A DNA stretch of 64,000 bases from Dermacentor variabilis (lineage: Eukaryota; Arthropoda; Arachnida; Ixodida; Ixodidae), in NCBI RefSeq assembly GCF_050947875.1, contig NC_134570.1:226037265-226101264 (forward strand), in the 5' to 3' direction. The position numbers and the translations under genes are program-made. The stretch's first letter is position 1. Every line of letters begins with the position of its first letter. Shown piece after piece: positions 45,233 to 57,543 of the stretch. Under the pieces are notes generated by a model, which worked only from the letters and a program-made list of their open reading frames with translations, was not told the DNA's origin and made no database searches.

Positions 45233-48200
45233 AACACTGAAAGTGCAACTGCGGAAGAACTGCTAGCCAGCATTGTTTCTTACAGTGCACCGCAATATGA
45301 GACATGAGTATTGGTGTACCACTGCGTTTTATATTTTTTTCTCAACCGTACGTTGAGATCTAACCCCCATGCTGCTTGAGATCCGCATATTTTTTCTCCT
45401 CCCACGACTCCCACGCGAATAACACTGAAAAGGCAAGTGCGGAAGAACTGCGTGCCAACATTGATCTTACAGTGCACCGCAATATGAGACATGAGCACTA
45501 GTGTACCACGGGGTTTTATAATTTTTAGTCATCCGCATGTTGAGATGCGACCCCATGCTGCTTCAGAACCGCATATTTTTTCCTTCCACGATTCGCCGGC
45601 GAATAACACTGAAAGCGCAAGTGTGGAAGAACTGCGTGCCAACATTGATCTTACAGTGCACCGCAACATGAGACATGAGTGCTGGTGTACCACGGTGTTT
45701 TATAATTTTTTCGCATCCGCATGTTGAGATGCGACCCCCATACTGCTTGAGATCCGCATATTTTTTCCCCTCCCACGACTCCCACGCAAATAACACTGAA
45801 AGCGCAAGTGTGGAAGAACAGCGTGCCAACATTGATCTTACAGTGCACCGCAATATGACACATGAGTGCTGGTGTACCACGGCGTTTTATAATTTTTTCT
45901 CAACCGCATGTTCAGATCGAACCCCCATGCTGCTTAGATCCGCATATTTTTTTCCTTCCACGACTCGCCAGCGAAAAACTTTGGCAGGGCAACTGCGGAA
46001 CAACTGCGTGCCAACATTGATTCTTACAGTGCACCGCAATATGAGACACGAGTAGTGGTGTACCACTGCCTTTTATAATTTTTCTTCAACGGCAAGTTCA
46101 GATCCGACCCCCTTGCTGCTTGAGATCCACATAATTTTTTTCCTTTCACGACTCGCTGTCGAATAACACTGAAAGGGCAACTGCGGAAGAACTGCGTCCG
46201 AACATTGACTCTTATAGTGCACCGCAATATAACACGTGAGTACTGGTGTACCACTGCGTTTTATAATTTTTTCTCAACCGCATGTTCAGATCCGGCCCCC
46301 ATGCTGCTTGAGATCAACATATTTTTTTCCTTACATGACTTGCCGTCGAATAACACTGAAAGGGCAACTGCTGAGGTACTGTGTGCCAACCTTCACACTT
46401 ACAGTTCACCGCAATATGAGACACGAGTACTGATGTACAACAGCGTTTTATAATTTTTTCTCAACCGCATGTTCAGATCGGACCCCCATGCTGCTTGAGA
46501 TCCTCATATTTTTTCCTTTCACGACTTGCCGGCGTATAACTCTGAAAGGGCAACTGCAGAAGAACTGCTAGTAAAAATTGATTCTTACAGTGCAGCGCAA
46601 TATGAGACATGAGTACTGGTGTACCACTGCGTTTTGTAATTTTTTCTCATCCGTATGTTGAGATGCGACCCCCACGCTGCTTGAGATTCTCATACTTTTT
46701 CTCCTCCTACGACTCGCTGGCGAATAACACTGAAAGGGCAACTGAAGAAGAACAGCTAGCCAGCATTGTTTCTTAGAGTGCACCGTAATATGAGACATGA
46801 GTATTGGTGTACCACTGCGTTTTATATTTTTTTCTCAACCGCACGTTGAGATCTAACCCCCATGCTGCTGGAGATCCGCATATTTTTTCCTTTCGCGACT
46901 TGCCGGCGTATGGCTCTGTAAGGGCAACTGCGGAAGAACTGCGTGCCAACATTGATTCCCAGAGTGCTCTGCAATATGAGACATGAGTACTTGTGTACCG
47001 CGGCGCTTTATAACTTTTTCTCATCCGCATGTGGACTGCGACCACATGCTGCTTGAGATCCGCATATTTTTTCCTTCCACGACTCGCCGCCGAATAACAC
47101 TGAAAGGGCAACTGCGGAAGAATTGCGTGTCAACATTGATCTTACAGTGCACCGCAATATGAGACATGAATACTGGTGTACCAAGGCGTTTTATGATTTT
47201 TTCTCAACCGCATGTTCAGGTCCGACCCCTATGCTGCTTGAGATCCGCATATTTTTTTCCTTCCACGAATAGCCGGCGAATAACACTGAAAGGGCAGCTG
47301 CGGAAGAACTGCGTGCCAGCATTGATTCTTGCAGTGCACCGCAATATGAGGCATGAGTAATGGTGTACCACAGCGTTTTATAATTTTTTCTCATCCGCAT
47401 GTTGAGATGCGACCCCCATGCTGCTTGAGATCTGCATATTTTTTTTTCCTTCCACGACTAGCCGGCGAATAACGCTGAAATGCCAACTGGGGAAGAATTG
47501 CGTGCCAACTTTGATTCTTACAGTGCACCGCAATATGAGACATGAGTTCTGGTGTACCACTGCGTTCTATTTTTTTTTCTCAACCACATGTTCAGATCCG
47601 ACCCATTTGCTGCTTGAGATCCGCATATTTTTTTTCCTTCAACGACTCGTCGGTGAATAACACTGAAAGGGCAACTGCCGAAGAACTGCTAGTAAAAATT
47701 GATTCTTACAGTGCAGCGCAATATGAGACATGAGTACTGGTGTACCACTGCGTTTTGTAATTTTTTCTCATCCGTATGTTGAGATGCGACCCCCACGCTG
47801 CTTGAGATTCGCATACTTTTTCTCCTCCTACGACTCCCACGTGAACAACACTGAAAGGGCAACTGCGGAAGAACTGCGTGCCAACATTGACTATTATAGT
47901 GCACCGCATTATGAGACGTGAGTACTGGTGTACCACTGCGTTCTAATATTTTTTCTCAACCGCATATTGAGATCAGGCCCCCACGCTGCTTGAGATCCGC
48001 ATATTTTTTCTTCCACGACTCGCTGGCGAATTACACTGAAAGGGCAACTGCGGAAGAACAGCTAGCCAGCATTGTTTCTTACAGTGCACCGCAATATGAG
48101 ACATGAGTATTGGTGTACCACTGCGTTTTGTATTTTTTTCTCAACCGCACGTTGAGATCTAACCCCCATGCTGCTGGAGATCCGCATATTTTTTCCTTTC

Positions 48201-49579
48201 GCGACTTGCCGGCGTATGGCTCTGAAAGGGCAACTGCAGAAGAACTGCGTGCCAACATTGATTCCCAGAGTGCTCTGCAATATGAGACATGAGTACTTGT
48301 GTACCGCGGCGCTTTATAATTTTTTCTCATCCGCATGTGGACTGCGACCACATGCTGCTTGAGATCCGCATATTTTTTCTTCCACAACTCGCTGGCGAAT
48401 AACACTGAAAGGGCAACTGCGGAAGTACAGCTAGCCAGCATTGTTTCTTACAGTGCACCGCAATATGAGACATGAATACTGGTGTACCAAGGCGTTTTAT
48501 GATTTTTTCTCAACCGCATGTTCAGGTCCGACCCCCATGCTGCTTGAGATCCGCATATTTTTTTCCTTCAACGAATAGCCGGCGAATAACACTGAAAGGG
48601 CAGCTGCGGAAGAACTGCGTGCCAGCATTGATTCTTGCAGTGCACCGCAATATAAGGCATGAGTAATGGTGTACCATGGCGTTTTATAACTTTTCTCATC
48701 CGCATGTTGAGATGCGACCCCCATGCTGCTTGAGATCTGCATATTTTTTTTTCCTTCCACGACTAGCCGGCGAATAACGCTGAAATGCCAACTGGGGAAG
48801 AATTGCGTGCCAACTTTGATTCTTACAGTGCACCGCAATATGAGACATGAGTACTGGTGTACCACAGCGTTCTATTTTTTTTTCTCAACCGCAAGTTGAG
48901 ATCCGACCCCCATGCTGCTTGAGATCCGCATATTTTTTCCATCGACGACTCGCCGGCGAATAACACTGAAAGGGCAACTGCGGAAGAACTGCGTGCCAAC
49001 ATTGATCTTATAGTGCACCGCAATATCAGACATGAGTACTGGGGTACCACGGCGTTTTATATTTTTTTCTCAACCGCATGTTCAGATCGAACCCACATGG
49101 TGCTTGACATGCGCATATTTTTTTCCTTCCACGACTCGCCGGCGAAAACCCTAAAAGGGCAGCTGCCGAAGAACTGCGTGCCAGCATTGATTCTTACAGT
49201 GCACCGCAATATGAGACACGAGTACTGGTGTACCACTGCGTTTTATAATTTTTCCTCAACCGCAAGTTCAGATCCGACCCCCATGCTGTTTGAGATCCGC
49301 ATATTTTTTCCTTACATGACTCGCCGTCGAATACCACTGAAAGGGCAACTGCTGAAGAACTGCGTGCCAACCTTCATTCTCACAGTTCACCGCAATATGA
49401 GACACGAGGACTGATGTACAACGGTGTTTTAAAATCTTTTCTCAACCGCATGTTCAGATCCGACCTCCATGATGCTTGAGATCCGCATATTTTTCCTTTC
49501 ACGACTTGCCGGCGTATAACCCTGAAAGGGCAACTGCGGATGAACGGCGTGCCAACATTGATTCTTACAGTGCACCGCA

Positions 49580-51150
49580 ATATGAGACATGAGTACTGGC
49601 GTAGCAGGACGTTTTATAATTTTTTCTTATCCGCATGTTGAGATGCGACCCCCACGCTGCTTGAGATCAGCATATTTGTCCTTCCACGACTCGCCGGCGA
49701 ATAACACTGAAAGCGCAACTGCAGAAGAACTGCGTGCCAACATTGGTTCTTACAGTGCACCGCAATATGAGACACGAGTACTGGTGTACCACTGCGTTTT
49801 ATAATTTTTCCTCAACCGCAAATTCAGATCCGAACACCATGCTGCTTAAGATCCGCATATTTTTTTCCTTCCACGACTTGCTATCGAATAACACTGAAAG
49901 GGCAACAGCGGCGGAACTGCGTACCAATCTTCATTCTTACATTTCACCGCAATATGAGACACGAGTACTGGTGTACAACGGCGTTTTATAATTTTTTTCT
50001 CAACCGCTTGTTCAGATCCGACCCCCATGCTGCTTGAGATGCGCATCTTTTTCCTTCCAGGACTTGCCGGCGTATAACTCTGAAAGGGCAACTGCGGGAG
50101 AACTGCGTGCCAACATTGATTCTTACAGTGCACCGCAATATGAGACATGAGTACTGGTATACGACTGCGTTTTATAATTTTTTCTCATCCGCATGTTGAG
50201 ATGCGACCCCTACGCTGCTTGAGATCCGCATACTTTATTTCCTCCCACGACTCCCATGTAAATAACACTTAAAGGGCAACTGCGGAAGAACTGCGTGCCA
50301 ACATTGATCTTACAGTGCACCGCAATGTGACCCATGAGTACCGGTCTACCACGGCGTTGTATAATTTTTTTTCAACCGCATGTTCAGATCCGACCTCCAT
50401 GGTGCTTGAGATCCGCAAATTTCTTTTCCTTCCACCACTCGCCGGCGAATAACACTGAAAGGGAATGCGGAAGAACTGCGTGCCAACATTGACTCTTATA
50501 GTGCACCGTAATATGAGACGTGAGTACTGGTGTAGCACTGCGTTTTATAATTTTTTCTCAACCGCATGTTCAGATCCGACCCCCATGCTGCTTGAGACCT
50601 GCTTATTTTTTCCTTCCACAACTCGCCGGCGAATAACACTGAAATGCCAACTGCGGAAGAACTGCGTGCCAACATTGATTCTTACAGTGCACCGTAATAT
50701 GAGACATCAGTACTAGTGTACCACTGCGTTCTATAATTATTTTTCAACCGCATGTTCAGATCCGACCACCATGGTGCTTGAGATCCGCAAATTTTTTATC
50801 CTTCCACCACTCGCCGGCAAATAACACTGAAAGGGCAACTGCGGAAGAACTGCGTGCCAACATTGACTCTCATAGTGCACCGCAATATGAGACGTGAGTA
50901 CTGGTGTACCACTGCATTCTAATATTTTTTCTCAACCGCATATTGAGATCCGACCCCCATGCTGCTTGAGATCCGCATATTTTTTCTTCCACGGCTCGCT
51001 GGCGAATAACACTGAAAGTGCAACTGCGGAAGAACTGCTAGCCAGCATTGTTTCTTACAGTGCACCGCAATATGAGACATGAGTATTGGTGTACCACTGC
51101 GTTTTATATTTTTTTCTCAACCGTACGTTGAGATCTAACCCCCATGCTAC
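49580..51150. repeat. Empty-site paralogue of the element A insertion locus
   Basis: 49580-51007 matches 37850-39276 at offset 11731 (shared oddities: 'tactggcgtagcaggac', 'ccgaacaccatgctgcttaa', 'cttccaggacttgccggcg', 'ctcccacgtaaat' versus 'ctcccatgtaaat', 'cactagtgtaccactgcgtt'). It then matches the right flank of element A (45221 onward, offset 5775: 'aaagtgcaactgcgg', 'caaccgtacgttgagatcta') for about 150 bp. 'tcgctggcgaat' at 50996-51007 is present once, with no element. Confidence 0.85.
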
Positions 51151-51997
51151 TAGAGATCCGCATATTTTTTCCTTTCGCGACTTGCCGGCGTATAGCTCTG
51201 AAAGGGCAACTGCGGAGGAACTGCGTGCCAACATTGATCTTACAGTGCACCGCAATATGAGACATGAGCACTAGTGTACCACGGCGTTTTATAATTTTTT
51301 GCATCCGCATGTTGAGATGCGACCCCATGCTGCTTGAGATCCGCATATTTTTTCCTTCCACGACTCGCCGGCGAATGACACTGAAAGGGCAACTGCGGAA
51401 GAACTGCGTGCCAACATTGATCTTACAGTGCACCGCAATGTGAGACATCAGCACTAGTGTACCACGGCGTTTTATAATTTTTTGCATCCGCATGTTGAGA
51501 TACGACCCCATGCTGCTTGAGACCCGCATATTTTTTCCTTCCACGACTCGCCGGCGAATGACACTGAAAGGGCAACTGCGGAAGAACTGCGTGCCAACAT
51601 TGATCTTACAGTGCACCGCAATATGAGACATGAGCACTAGTGTACCACGGCGTTTTATAATTTTTTGCATCCGCATGTTGAGATGCGACCCCATGCTGCT
51701 TGAGATCCGCATATTTTTTCCTTCCACGACTCCCACGCGAATAACACTGAAAGGGCAAGTGTGGAAGAACTGCGTGCCAACATTGATCTTACAGTGCACC
51801 GCAATATGAGACATGAGCACTAGTGTACCACGGCGTTTTATAATTTTTTGCATCCGCATGTTGATATGCGACCCCATGCTGCTTGAGATCCGCATATTTT
51901 TTCCTTCCACGACTCCCACGCGAATAACACTGAAAGCGCAAGTGTGGAAGAACTGCGTGCCAACATTGATCTTACAGTGCACCGCAATATGACACAT
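51104..51997 (-). other. Repetitive 297-codon open frame across satellite (not called a gene)
   Basis: An open minus-strand frame through about five monomers. The units here are 183 bp (61 codons), so the same peptide segment ('VHCKINVGTQFF', 'VVEGKNMRISSSMG', 'RRGTLVLMSHIA') repeats in frame. There is no signal peptide, domain or codon bias that I recognise. The same peptide appears in fragments all over the array wherever the frame is open. I read it as a consequence of a monomer length divisible by three. Confidence 0.7.
51301..51970. repeat. Homogenised run of 183-bp monomers
   Basis: 'gcatccgcatgttgagat' begins at 51301, 51484, 51667 and 51850, exactly 183 bp apart. The units lack the usual 'ct' of 'ttttttctcatcc' and match each other apart from a few substitutions, so they come from recent local amplification. 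Confidence 0.85.
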
Positions 51998-52040
51998 GAG
52001 TGCTGGTGTACCACGGCGTTTTATAATTTTTTCTCATCCG

Positions 52041-52597
52041 CCTGTTGAGATGCGACCCCAATGCTGCTTGAGATCCGCATATTTTTTCTCGTCATACGAC
52101 TCCCACGCGAATAACACTGAAAGGGCAAGTATGGAAGAACTGCGTGCCAACATTGATCTTACAGTGCACCGCAATATGAGACATGAGCACTAGTGTACCA
52201 CGGCGTTTTATAATTTTTTGTCATCTGCATGTTGAGATGCGACCCCATGCTGCTTGAGAACCGCATATTTTTTTCCTTCCACGACTCCCACGCGAATAAC
52301 ACTGAAAGCGCAAGTGTGGAAGAACTGCGTGCTAACATTGATCTTACAGTGCACCGCAATAACACATCAGTGCTGGTGTACCACCGCGTTTTATAATTTT
52401 TTATCATCCGCATGTTGAGATGCGACCCCCATGCTGCTTGAGATCCGCATATTTTTTCTCCTCCCACGACTCCCATGCGAATAACACTGAAAGGGAAAGT
52501 GTGGAAGAACTGTGTGCCAACATTGATCTTACAGTGCACCACAATATGAGACATGAGCACTAGTGTACCACGGCGTTTTATAATTGTTTGTCATCCG
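52041..52597. repeat. Three-monomer 557-bp duplication, copy 1
   Basis: From 'cctgttgagatgcgacccca' to 'aattgtttgtcatccg'. It recurs immediately at 52598-53154. Comparing base by base I see no difference, including rare variants 'tctcgtcatacgactccc', 'gcaagtatggaagaac', 'gcaataacacatcagtgct' and 'ctcccatgcgaataaca'. Confidence 0.88.
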
Positions 52598-53154
52598 CCT
52601 GTTGAGATGCGACCCCAATGCTGCTTGAGATCCGCATATTTTTTCTCGTCATACGACTCCCACGCGAATAACACTGAAAGGGCAAGTATGGAAGAACTGC
52701 GTGCCAACATTGATCTTACAGTGCACCGCAATATGAGACATGAGCACTAGTGTACCACGGCGTTTTATAATTTTTTGTCATCTGCATGTTGAGATGCGAC
52801 CCCATGCTGCTTGAGAACCGCATATTTTTTTCCTTCCACGACTCCCACGCGAATAACACTGAAAGCGCAAGTGTGGAAGAACTGCGTGCTAACATTGATC
52901 TTACAGTGCACCGCAATAACACATCAGTGCTGGTGTACCACCGCGTTTTATAATTTTTTATCATCCGCATGTTGAGATGCGACCCCCATGCTGCTTGAGA
53001 TCCGCATATTTTTTCTCCTCCCACGACTCCCATGCGAATAACACTGAAAGGGAAAGTGTGGAAGAACTGTGTGCCAACATTGATCTTACAGTGCACCACA
53101 ATATGAGACATGAGCACTAGTGTACCACGGCGTTTTATAATTGTTTGTCATCCG
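52598..53154. repeat. Three-monomer 557-bp duplication, copy 2
   Basis: Apparently identical tandem copy of 52041-52597. The next monomer (from about 53155) diverges ('catgctgtttgagaacctca'). Confidence 0.88.
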
Positions 53155-55674
53155 CATGTTGAGATGCGACCCCATGCTGTTTGAGAACCTCATATTTTTG
53201 CCTTCCACGACTCGCCGACGAATAACACTGAAAGCGCAAGTGTGGAAGAACTGCGTCCCAACATTGATCTTACAGTGCACTGCAATATGACACATGAGTG
53301 CTGGTGTACCACGGCGTTTTATAATTTTTTCTCATCCGCATGTTGAGATGCGACCCCCATGCTGCTTGAGATTCGCCTATTTTTTCCCCTCCCACGACTC
53401 CCACGCGAATAACACTGAAAGCGCAAGTGTGGAAGAACTGCGTGCCAACATTGATCTTACAGTGCACCGCAATAAGACACATGAGTGCTGGTGTACCACG
53501 GCGTTTTATAATTTTTTCTCAACCGCATGTTGAGATGCGACCCCCATGCTGCTTGAGATCCGCATATTTTTTCCCCTCCCACGACTCCCACGCGAATAAC
53601 ACTGAAAGCGCAAGTGTGGAAGAACTACGTGCCAACATTGATCTTACAGTGCACCGCAATATGAGACGTGAGTACTGTTGCAGCACTGGGTTTTATAATT
53701 TTTTCCCAACCGCATGTTGAGATCCGACCCCCATGCTGCTTGAGACCCGCTTATTTTTTCATTTCACGACTCGCCGGCGAATAACACTGAAATACCTACT
53801 GCGGAAGAACTGCGTGCCAACATTGATTCTTACAGTGCACCGCAATATGAGACACGAGTACTAGTGTACCACTGCGTTCTATATTTATTTTTCAACCGCA
53901 TGTTGAGGTCCGAACGCCATGCGGCTTGAGATCTGCATATTTTTTTTCCTTCCACGACTCGCTGGCGATAACACTGAAAGGGCAACTGCGGAAGAACTGC
54001 TAGCCACCATTGTTTCTTACAGGGCACCGCAATATGAGACATGAGTACTGGAGTACCACTGCGTTTTATATTTTTTCTCAACCGCACATTGAGATCCAAC
54101 CCCCATGGTGCTTGAGATCGCCTTTTTTTTCATTTCACGACTTGCAGCGTATAACTCTGAAAGGGCAACTGCGGAAGAACTGCGTGCCAACGTTGATTCT
54201 TATAGTGGACCGCAATATGAGACATCAGTACTGGTGTACCAGTGCGTTTTATAAGCTTTTCTCATCGGCATGTTGAGATGCGACCCCCATGCTGCTTGAG
54301 ATCCGCACATTTTTTCCTTCCACCACTCGCCAGCGAATAACACTGAAAGGGCAACTGCGGAAGAACTGCGTGCCAACCTTCATTCTTACAGCTCACCGCA
54401 ATATGAGACACGAGTACTGGTGTACAACGGCGTTTCATAATTTTTTCTCAACCGCAAGTTCAGATCCAACCCCCATGCTACTTGAGATCCGCATGTTTTT
54501 TTTTCCTTCAACGACTCATCGGTGAATAACACTGAAAGGGCAACTGCGGATGAACTGCCAGCAAACATTGATTCTTACAGTGCAACGCAATATGAGACAT
54601 GAGTAGTGGTGTACCACTGCGTTTTATAATTTTTTCTCATCCACATGTTGAGATGCGACCCCCATGCTGCTTGAGATCCGCATATTTTTTCTCCTCCCAC
54701 GACTCCCACGCGAATAACACTAAAAGGGCAACTGCGGAAGAACTGCGTGCCAACATTGATCTTACAGTGCACCGCAATATGACCCATGAGTACCGGTCTA
54801 CCACGGCGTTGTATATTTTTTCGAAACCGCATGTCGACATCCGACCCCCATGCTGCTTGAGATCCGCACATTTTTTTTTCCTTCCACGACTCACCGGCGA
54901 ATAACAGTGAAAGAGCAACTGCGGAAAAACTGCATGCCAACATTGATTCTTAGAGTGCACCGCAATATGAAACATGAGTATTGGTGTGCCACTACGTTCT
55001 ATCAATATTTCTCATCCGCATGTTGAGCTCCGACCCCCATGCTGCTTGACATCTGCATATTTTTTTCCTACCACGACTCGCCGGCGAATAACACTGAAAT
55101 GCCAACTGCGGAACAACTGCGTGCCGACTTTGATTCTTACAGTGCACCGCAATATGAGACATGAGTACTGCTGTGCCACTGCGTTCTATTATTTTTCTCA
55201 ACCGCATGGTCAGATACTGCCCCAATGCTGCTTGAGATCCACATTTTTTCATTCCGCGACTCGTTGGCGAATAACACTGAAAGGGCAACTGCGGAAGAAC
55301 TGCGTGCCAACATTGATTCTTACAGTGCACCGCAATATTAGACATGAGTACTTGTGTACCACTGCGTTTTATAATTTTTTCTCAACTGCAAGTTCAGATC
55401 CGACCCCCGTGCTTCTTGAGATCCGCATATTTTTTTCCCTTCCACGACTCGTCGGCGAATAATACTGAAAGGGCAACTGCGGAAGAACTGCGTGCCAACA
55501 TTTATCTTAAAGTGCACCGCAATATGACACATGCGTATTGGTGTACCACGGCTTTTTATATTTTTTTCTCAACCACATGTTCAGATCCAACACCCATGCT
55601 GCTTGAGATCCGCAAATTTTTTTCCTTCCAACACTCGCCGGCGAATAACACTGAAAGGGCAACTGCGGAAGAAC

Positions 55675-55685
55675 TGCTAGCCAAC
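55675..55685. repeat. Target-site duplication of element B, left copy
   Basis: 'tgctagccaac' at the end of the satellite before element B, repeated at 61626-61636. Joining the flanks restores 'gaactgctagccaacattga', a normal monomer variant. Confidence 0.88.
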
Positions 55686-56203
55686 CTCCCCGCAAGGGCG
55701 TCTGCGTCAGCAGGCGTTTTGTGTGTTGCGACGCCACATACCCGAGCACACGAGGGTTGGATCCTCCCGCGTGTAGCCGTGAGCGGCTTAGCCGTGTCCG
55801 AGAAAAAGGGGATCCTGGAGGTTAACCAATGCCGGGTGTCCGGACCTTTAAGGCGGAGGCAACACAGCTCTTTGGCCTCTGCTTCACGTGGACGGCACCC
55901 TCGGACTGACCCACCCGGGGGAAATCGGCAGTCACCTTTTCCTGTCCTCCTCTCGAATCTTCGTCTTTCTCTCTCGCCTTTTTCATCTTTCCTGTCTTCT
56001 TTTCTCTTCTCCTCACTTCCTAGTCTCCCGGCGGCAAGGGTTTACCGTGTGTAGCTAGCCAGCCTTGGTTATGCTGTATTTGGTTATGGCAGCGATGTAC
56101 GGCTGGCGTTGGCAGGATTTCTCTAGCGGGAACTCCTGTCACGTCCCCCTGTTGGGCTCCATGGTGGGTGGTTGGCATCGTGGCCGAAAACACAACTGTA
56201 CTT
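55686..56203 (+). other. 5' UTR of element B
   Basis: 518 bp collinear with the element A 5' UTR, including 'gtgtgttgcgac', 'cccgagcacacgagggttgga', 'gacccacccgggggaaatcgg' split by point differences, and a pyrimidine-rich stretch before ORF1. An open frame running from satellite into this region (55344-56054) is chimeric and not a gene. Confidence 0.75.
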
Positions 56204-57497
56204 ATGGAAAACACTTTTCCTAAACTACCTGAGCGCTCGCAGAAAAGAGGGCGCACCGAAGAGATCTTTCAGTTTTTCGGACGCGAAGTCCACAATTTTC
56301 CTCGTTTTCATGTGATCCACGCAGAAAAACCAGCTAAACAAGTGCGAACAATCTCCCCGTTCCTTGTATCTAAGTCTCTTACCGAAGTTTTTGGTCCAGG
56401 ATGTAACGTGTCGAAGATCTCTAGCGGTAACCTCCTCTTGGAGCTCCGCGATCAAAAGCAATTTCAGAAACTGCCTCAGCTAGTATCATTTGGGGAGACC
56501 CCAGTAGTAGTAACCCCGCACCGCACGATGAATACCTCACGCGGCGTTGTATCGGACGATGATTTGCTGGAGCTCACTGAGGCTGAGCTGTTGGAGGGCT
56601 TCAGCGAACAGAATGTTATAGATGGGAAAAGAATTTACATGAGGCGAGATGGAAAAGAAATCCAAACAAAACACCTGATACTCACTTTCGGTTCAAGTGT
56701 CCTCCCCGAGTCCATCGAGGCCGGTTATATCAAACTGCGTGTTAGGCCATACGTGCCCAATCCTCTTAGATGCTTTAAGTGCCAAAGGTTCGGCCACAGT
56801 TCACAGAACTGTCGAGGCCGGCTGACATGTGCCAAGTGCAGTGAGACTGAACATTCTTCCGACACATGCCAGAACACTCCACATTGTGTCAACTGTGATG
56901 GCGAGCATGCCGCATACTCGCGGTCCTGCCCGTCATGGTGAAGGGAAAAAGAGATTGTGACAATCAAAGTCAAAGAAAACATATCTTTCAAAGAGGCACG
57001 TAGGCGGGTATCATACCTGTCTAAGAGCAGCTTTGCCGATGTGGCGCGTAAGGGGGCAGCGCCACAACATCCTCCGGCGGCTGTCCGACCCACAGTCAGT
57101 GAATCGGCAGTTACGCCATCTGCCCCCGCGGCGGTTGCAGCTAGCGCTGCTCCGTCAACACAGCAGTGGACCATCGACCCCGAAGGTGGGCGCAGCCGAG
57201 GCTGCCCCAACCCCCCCGGCCCCTTCCAGCGCTGGCAACAGCCGGCGCAGCCAAATCCCGCAGGGTGCCCCATCGACCTCCGGGCTGGTGGGCGCAGGGT
57301 TCTTACCCTCCAAGGCAGGATTCTCTCTTGTAACTTCTCGCTCTCAAGAGCACGTGTCCGGCACCTCACAAGAGGCAATGGACACAACACCTGTCCTCAA
57401 GGCACACAAAACGCCTAAGGAGCGGCGAGGCTCCCTCGAACGCTCCAGAAAGGGCAGAACCCCCGCTACAGGGCCTCGAAAGAGCTCTGCAACCTAA
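56204..57497 (+). pseudogene. ORF1 of element B, broken
   Basis: Counterpart of the element A ORF1 (Gag-like RNA-binding protein). It starts at ATG 56204 (MENTFPKLPE) and is open through all three zinc knuckles ('CFKCQRFGHSSQNC', 'CAKCSETEHSSDTC', 'CVNCDGEHAAYSRSC'). It then meets an in-frame TGA at 56939-56941, right after 'SCPSW'. The same frame continues with 'IVTIKVKENISFKEARRR', so the stop is a point event. A net 2-bp deletion at about 57152-57180 moves the rest to another frame, which ends 'RKGRTPATGPRKSSAT' at 57497. A 245-residue truncated protein with intact knuckles could still be made. Confidence 0.9.
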
Positions 57498-57543
57498 GGC
57501 ATCACCTCCGCTTCTCTACACACAGCACTTATTTACTATCAAT

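Larger units (their letters stand above)
45233..55674. repeat. Satellite array, segment 3 (about 56 monomers)
   Basis: About 10.4 kb of the same satellite between elements A and B. Its left half reuses blocks seen before element A, in partly changed order: 45890-46520 matches 32470-33110, 47620-48080 matches 30660-31130, 49190-49570 matches 34100-34640, 49580-51000 matches 37850-39276. The right half (51.2-53.7 kb) is dominated by a homogenised subtype with 'gcaagtgtggaagaactg' and 'gagcactagtgtaccac'. No genes. Open frames, including one of 297 codons on the minus strand, follow the repeat. Confidence 0.95.

Noticed and set aside
45280..55670. Small host genes or ncRNA hidden between the two non-LTR elements
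   Set aside because: Every stretch could be assigned to the satellite monomer. No unique sequence longer than a few bases remains.
55344..56054. Plus-strand open frame of 236 codons
   Set aside because: It is a chimera that starts in satellite and runs into the 5' UTR of element B across the insertion junction at 55686. The two halves have no common origin.
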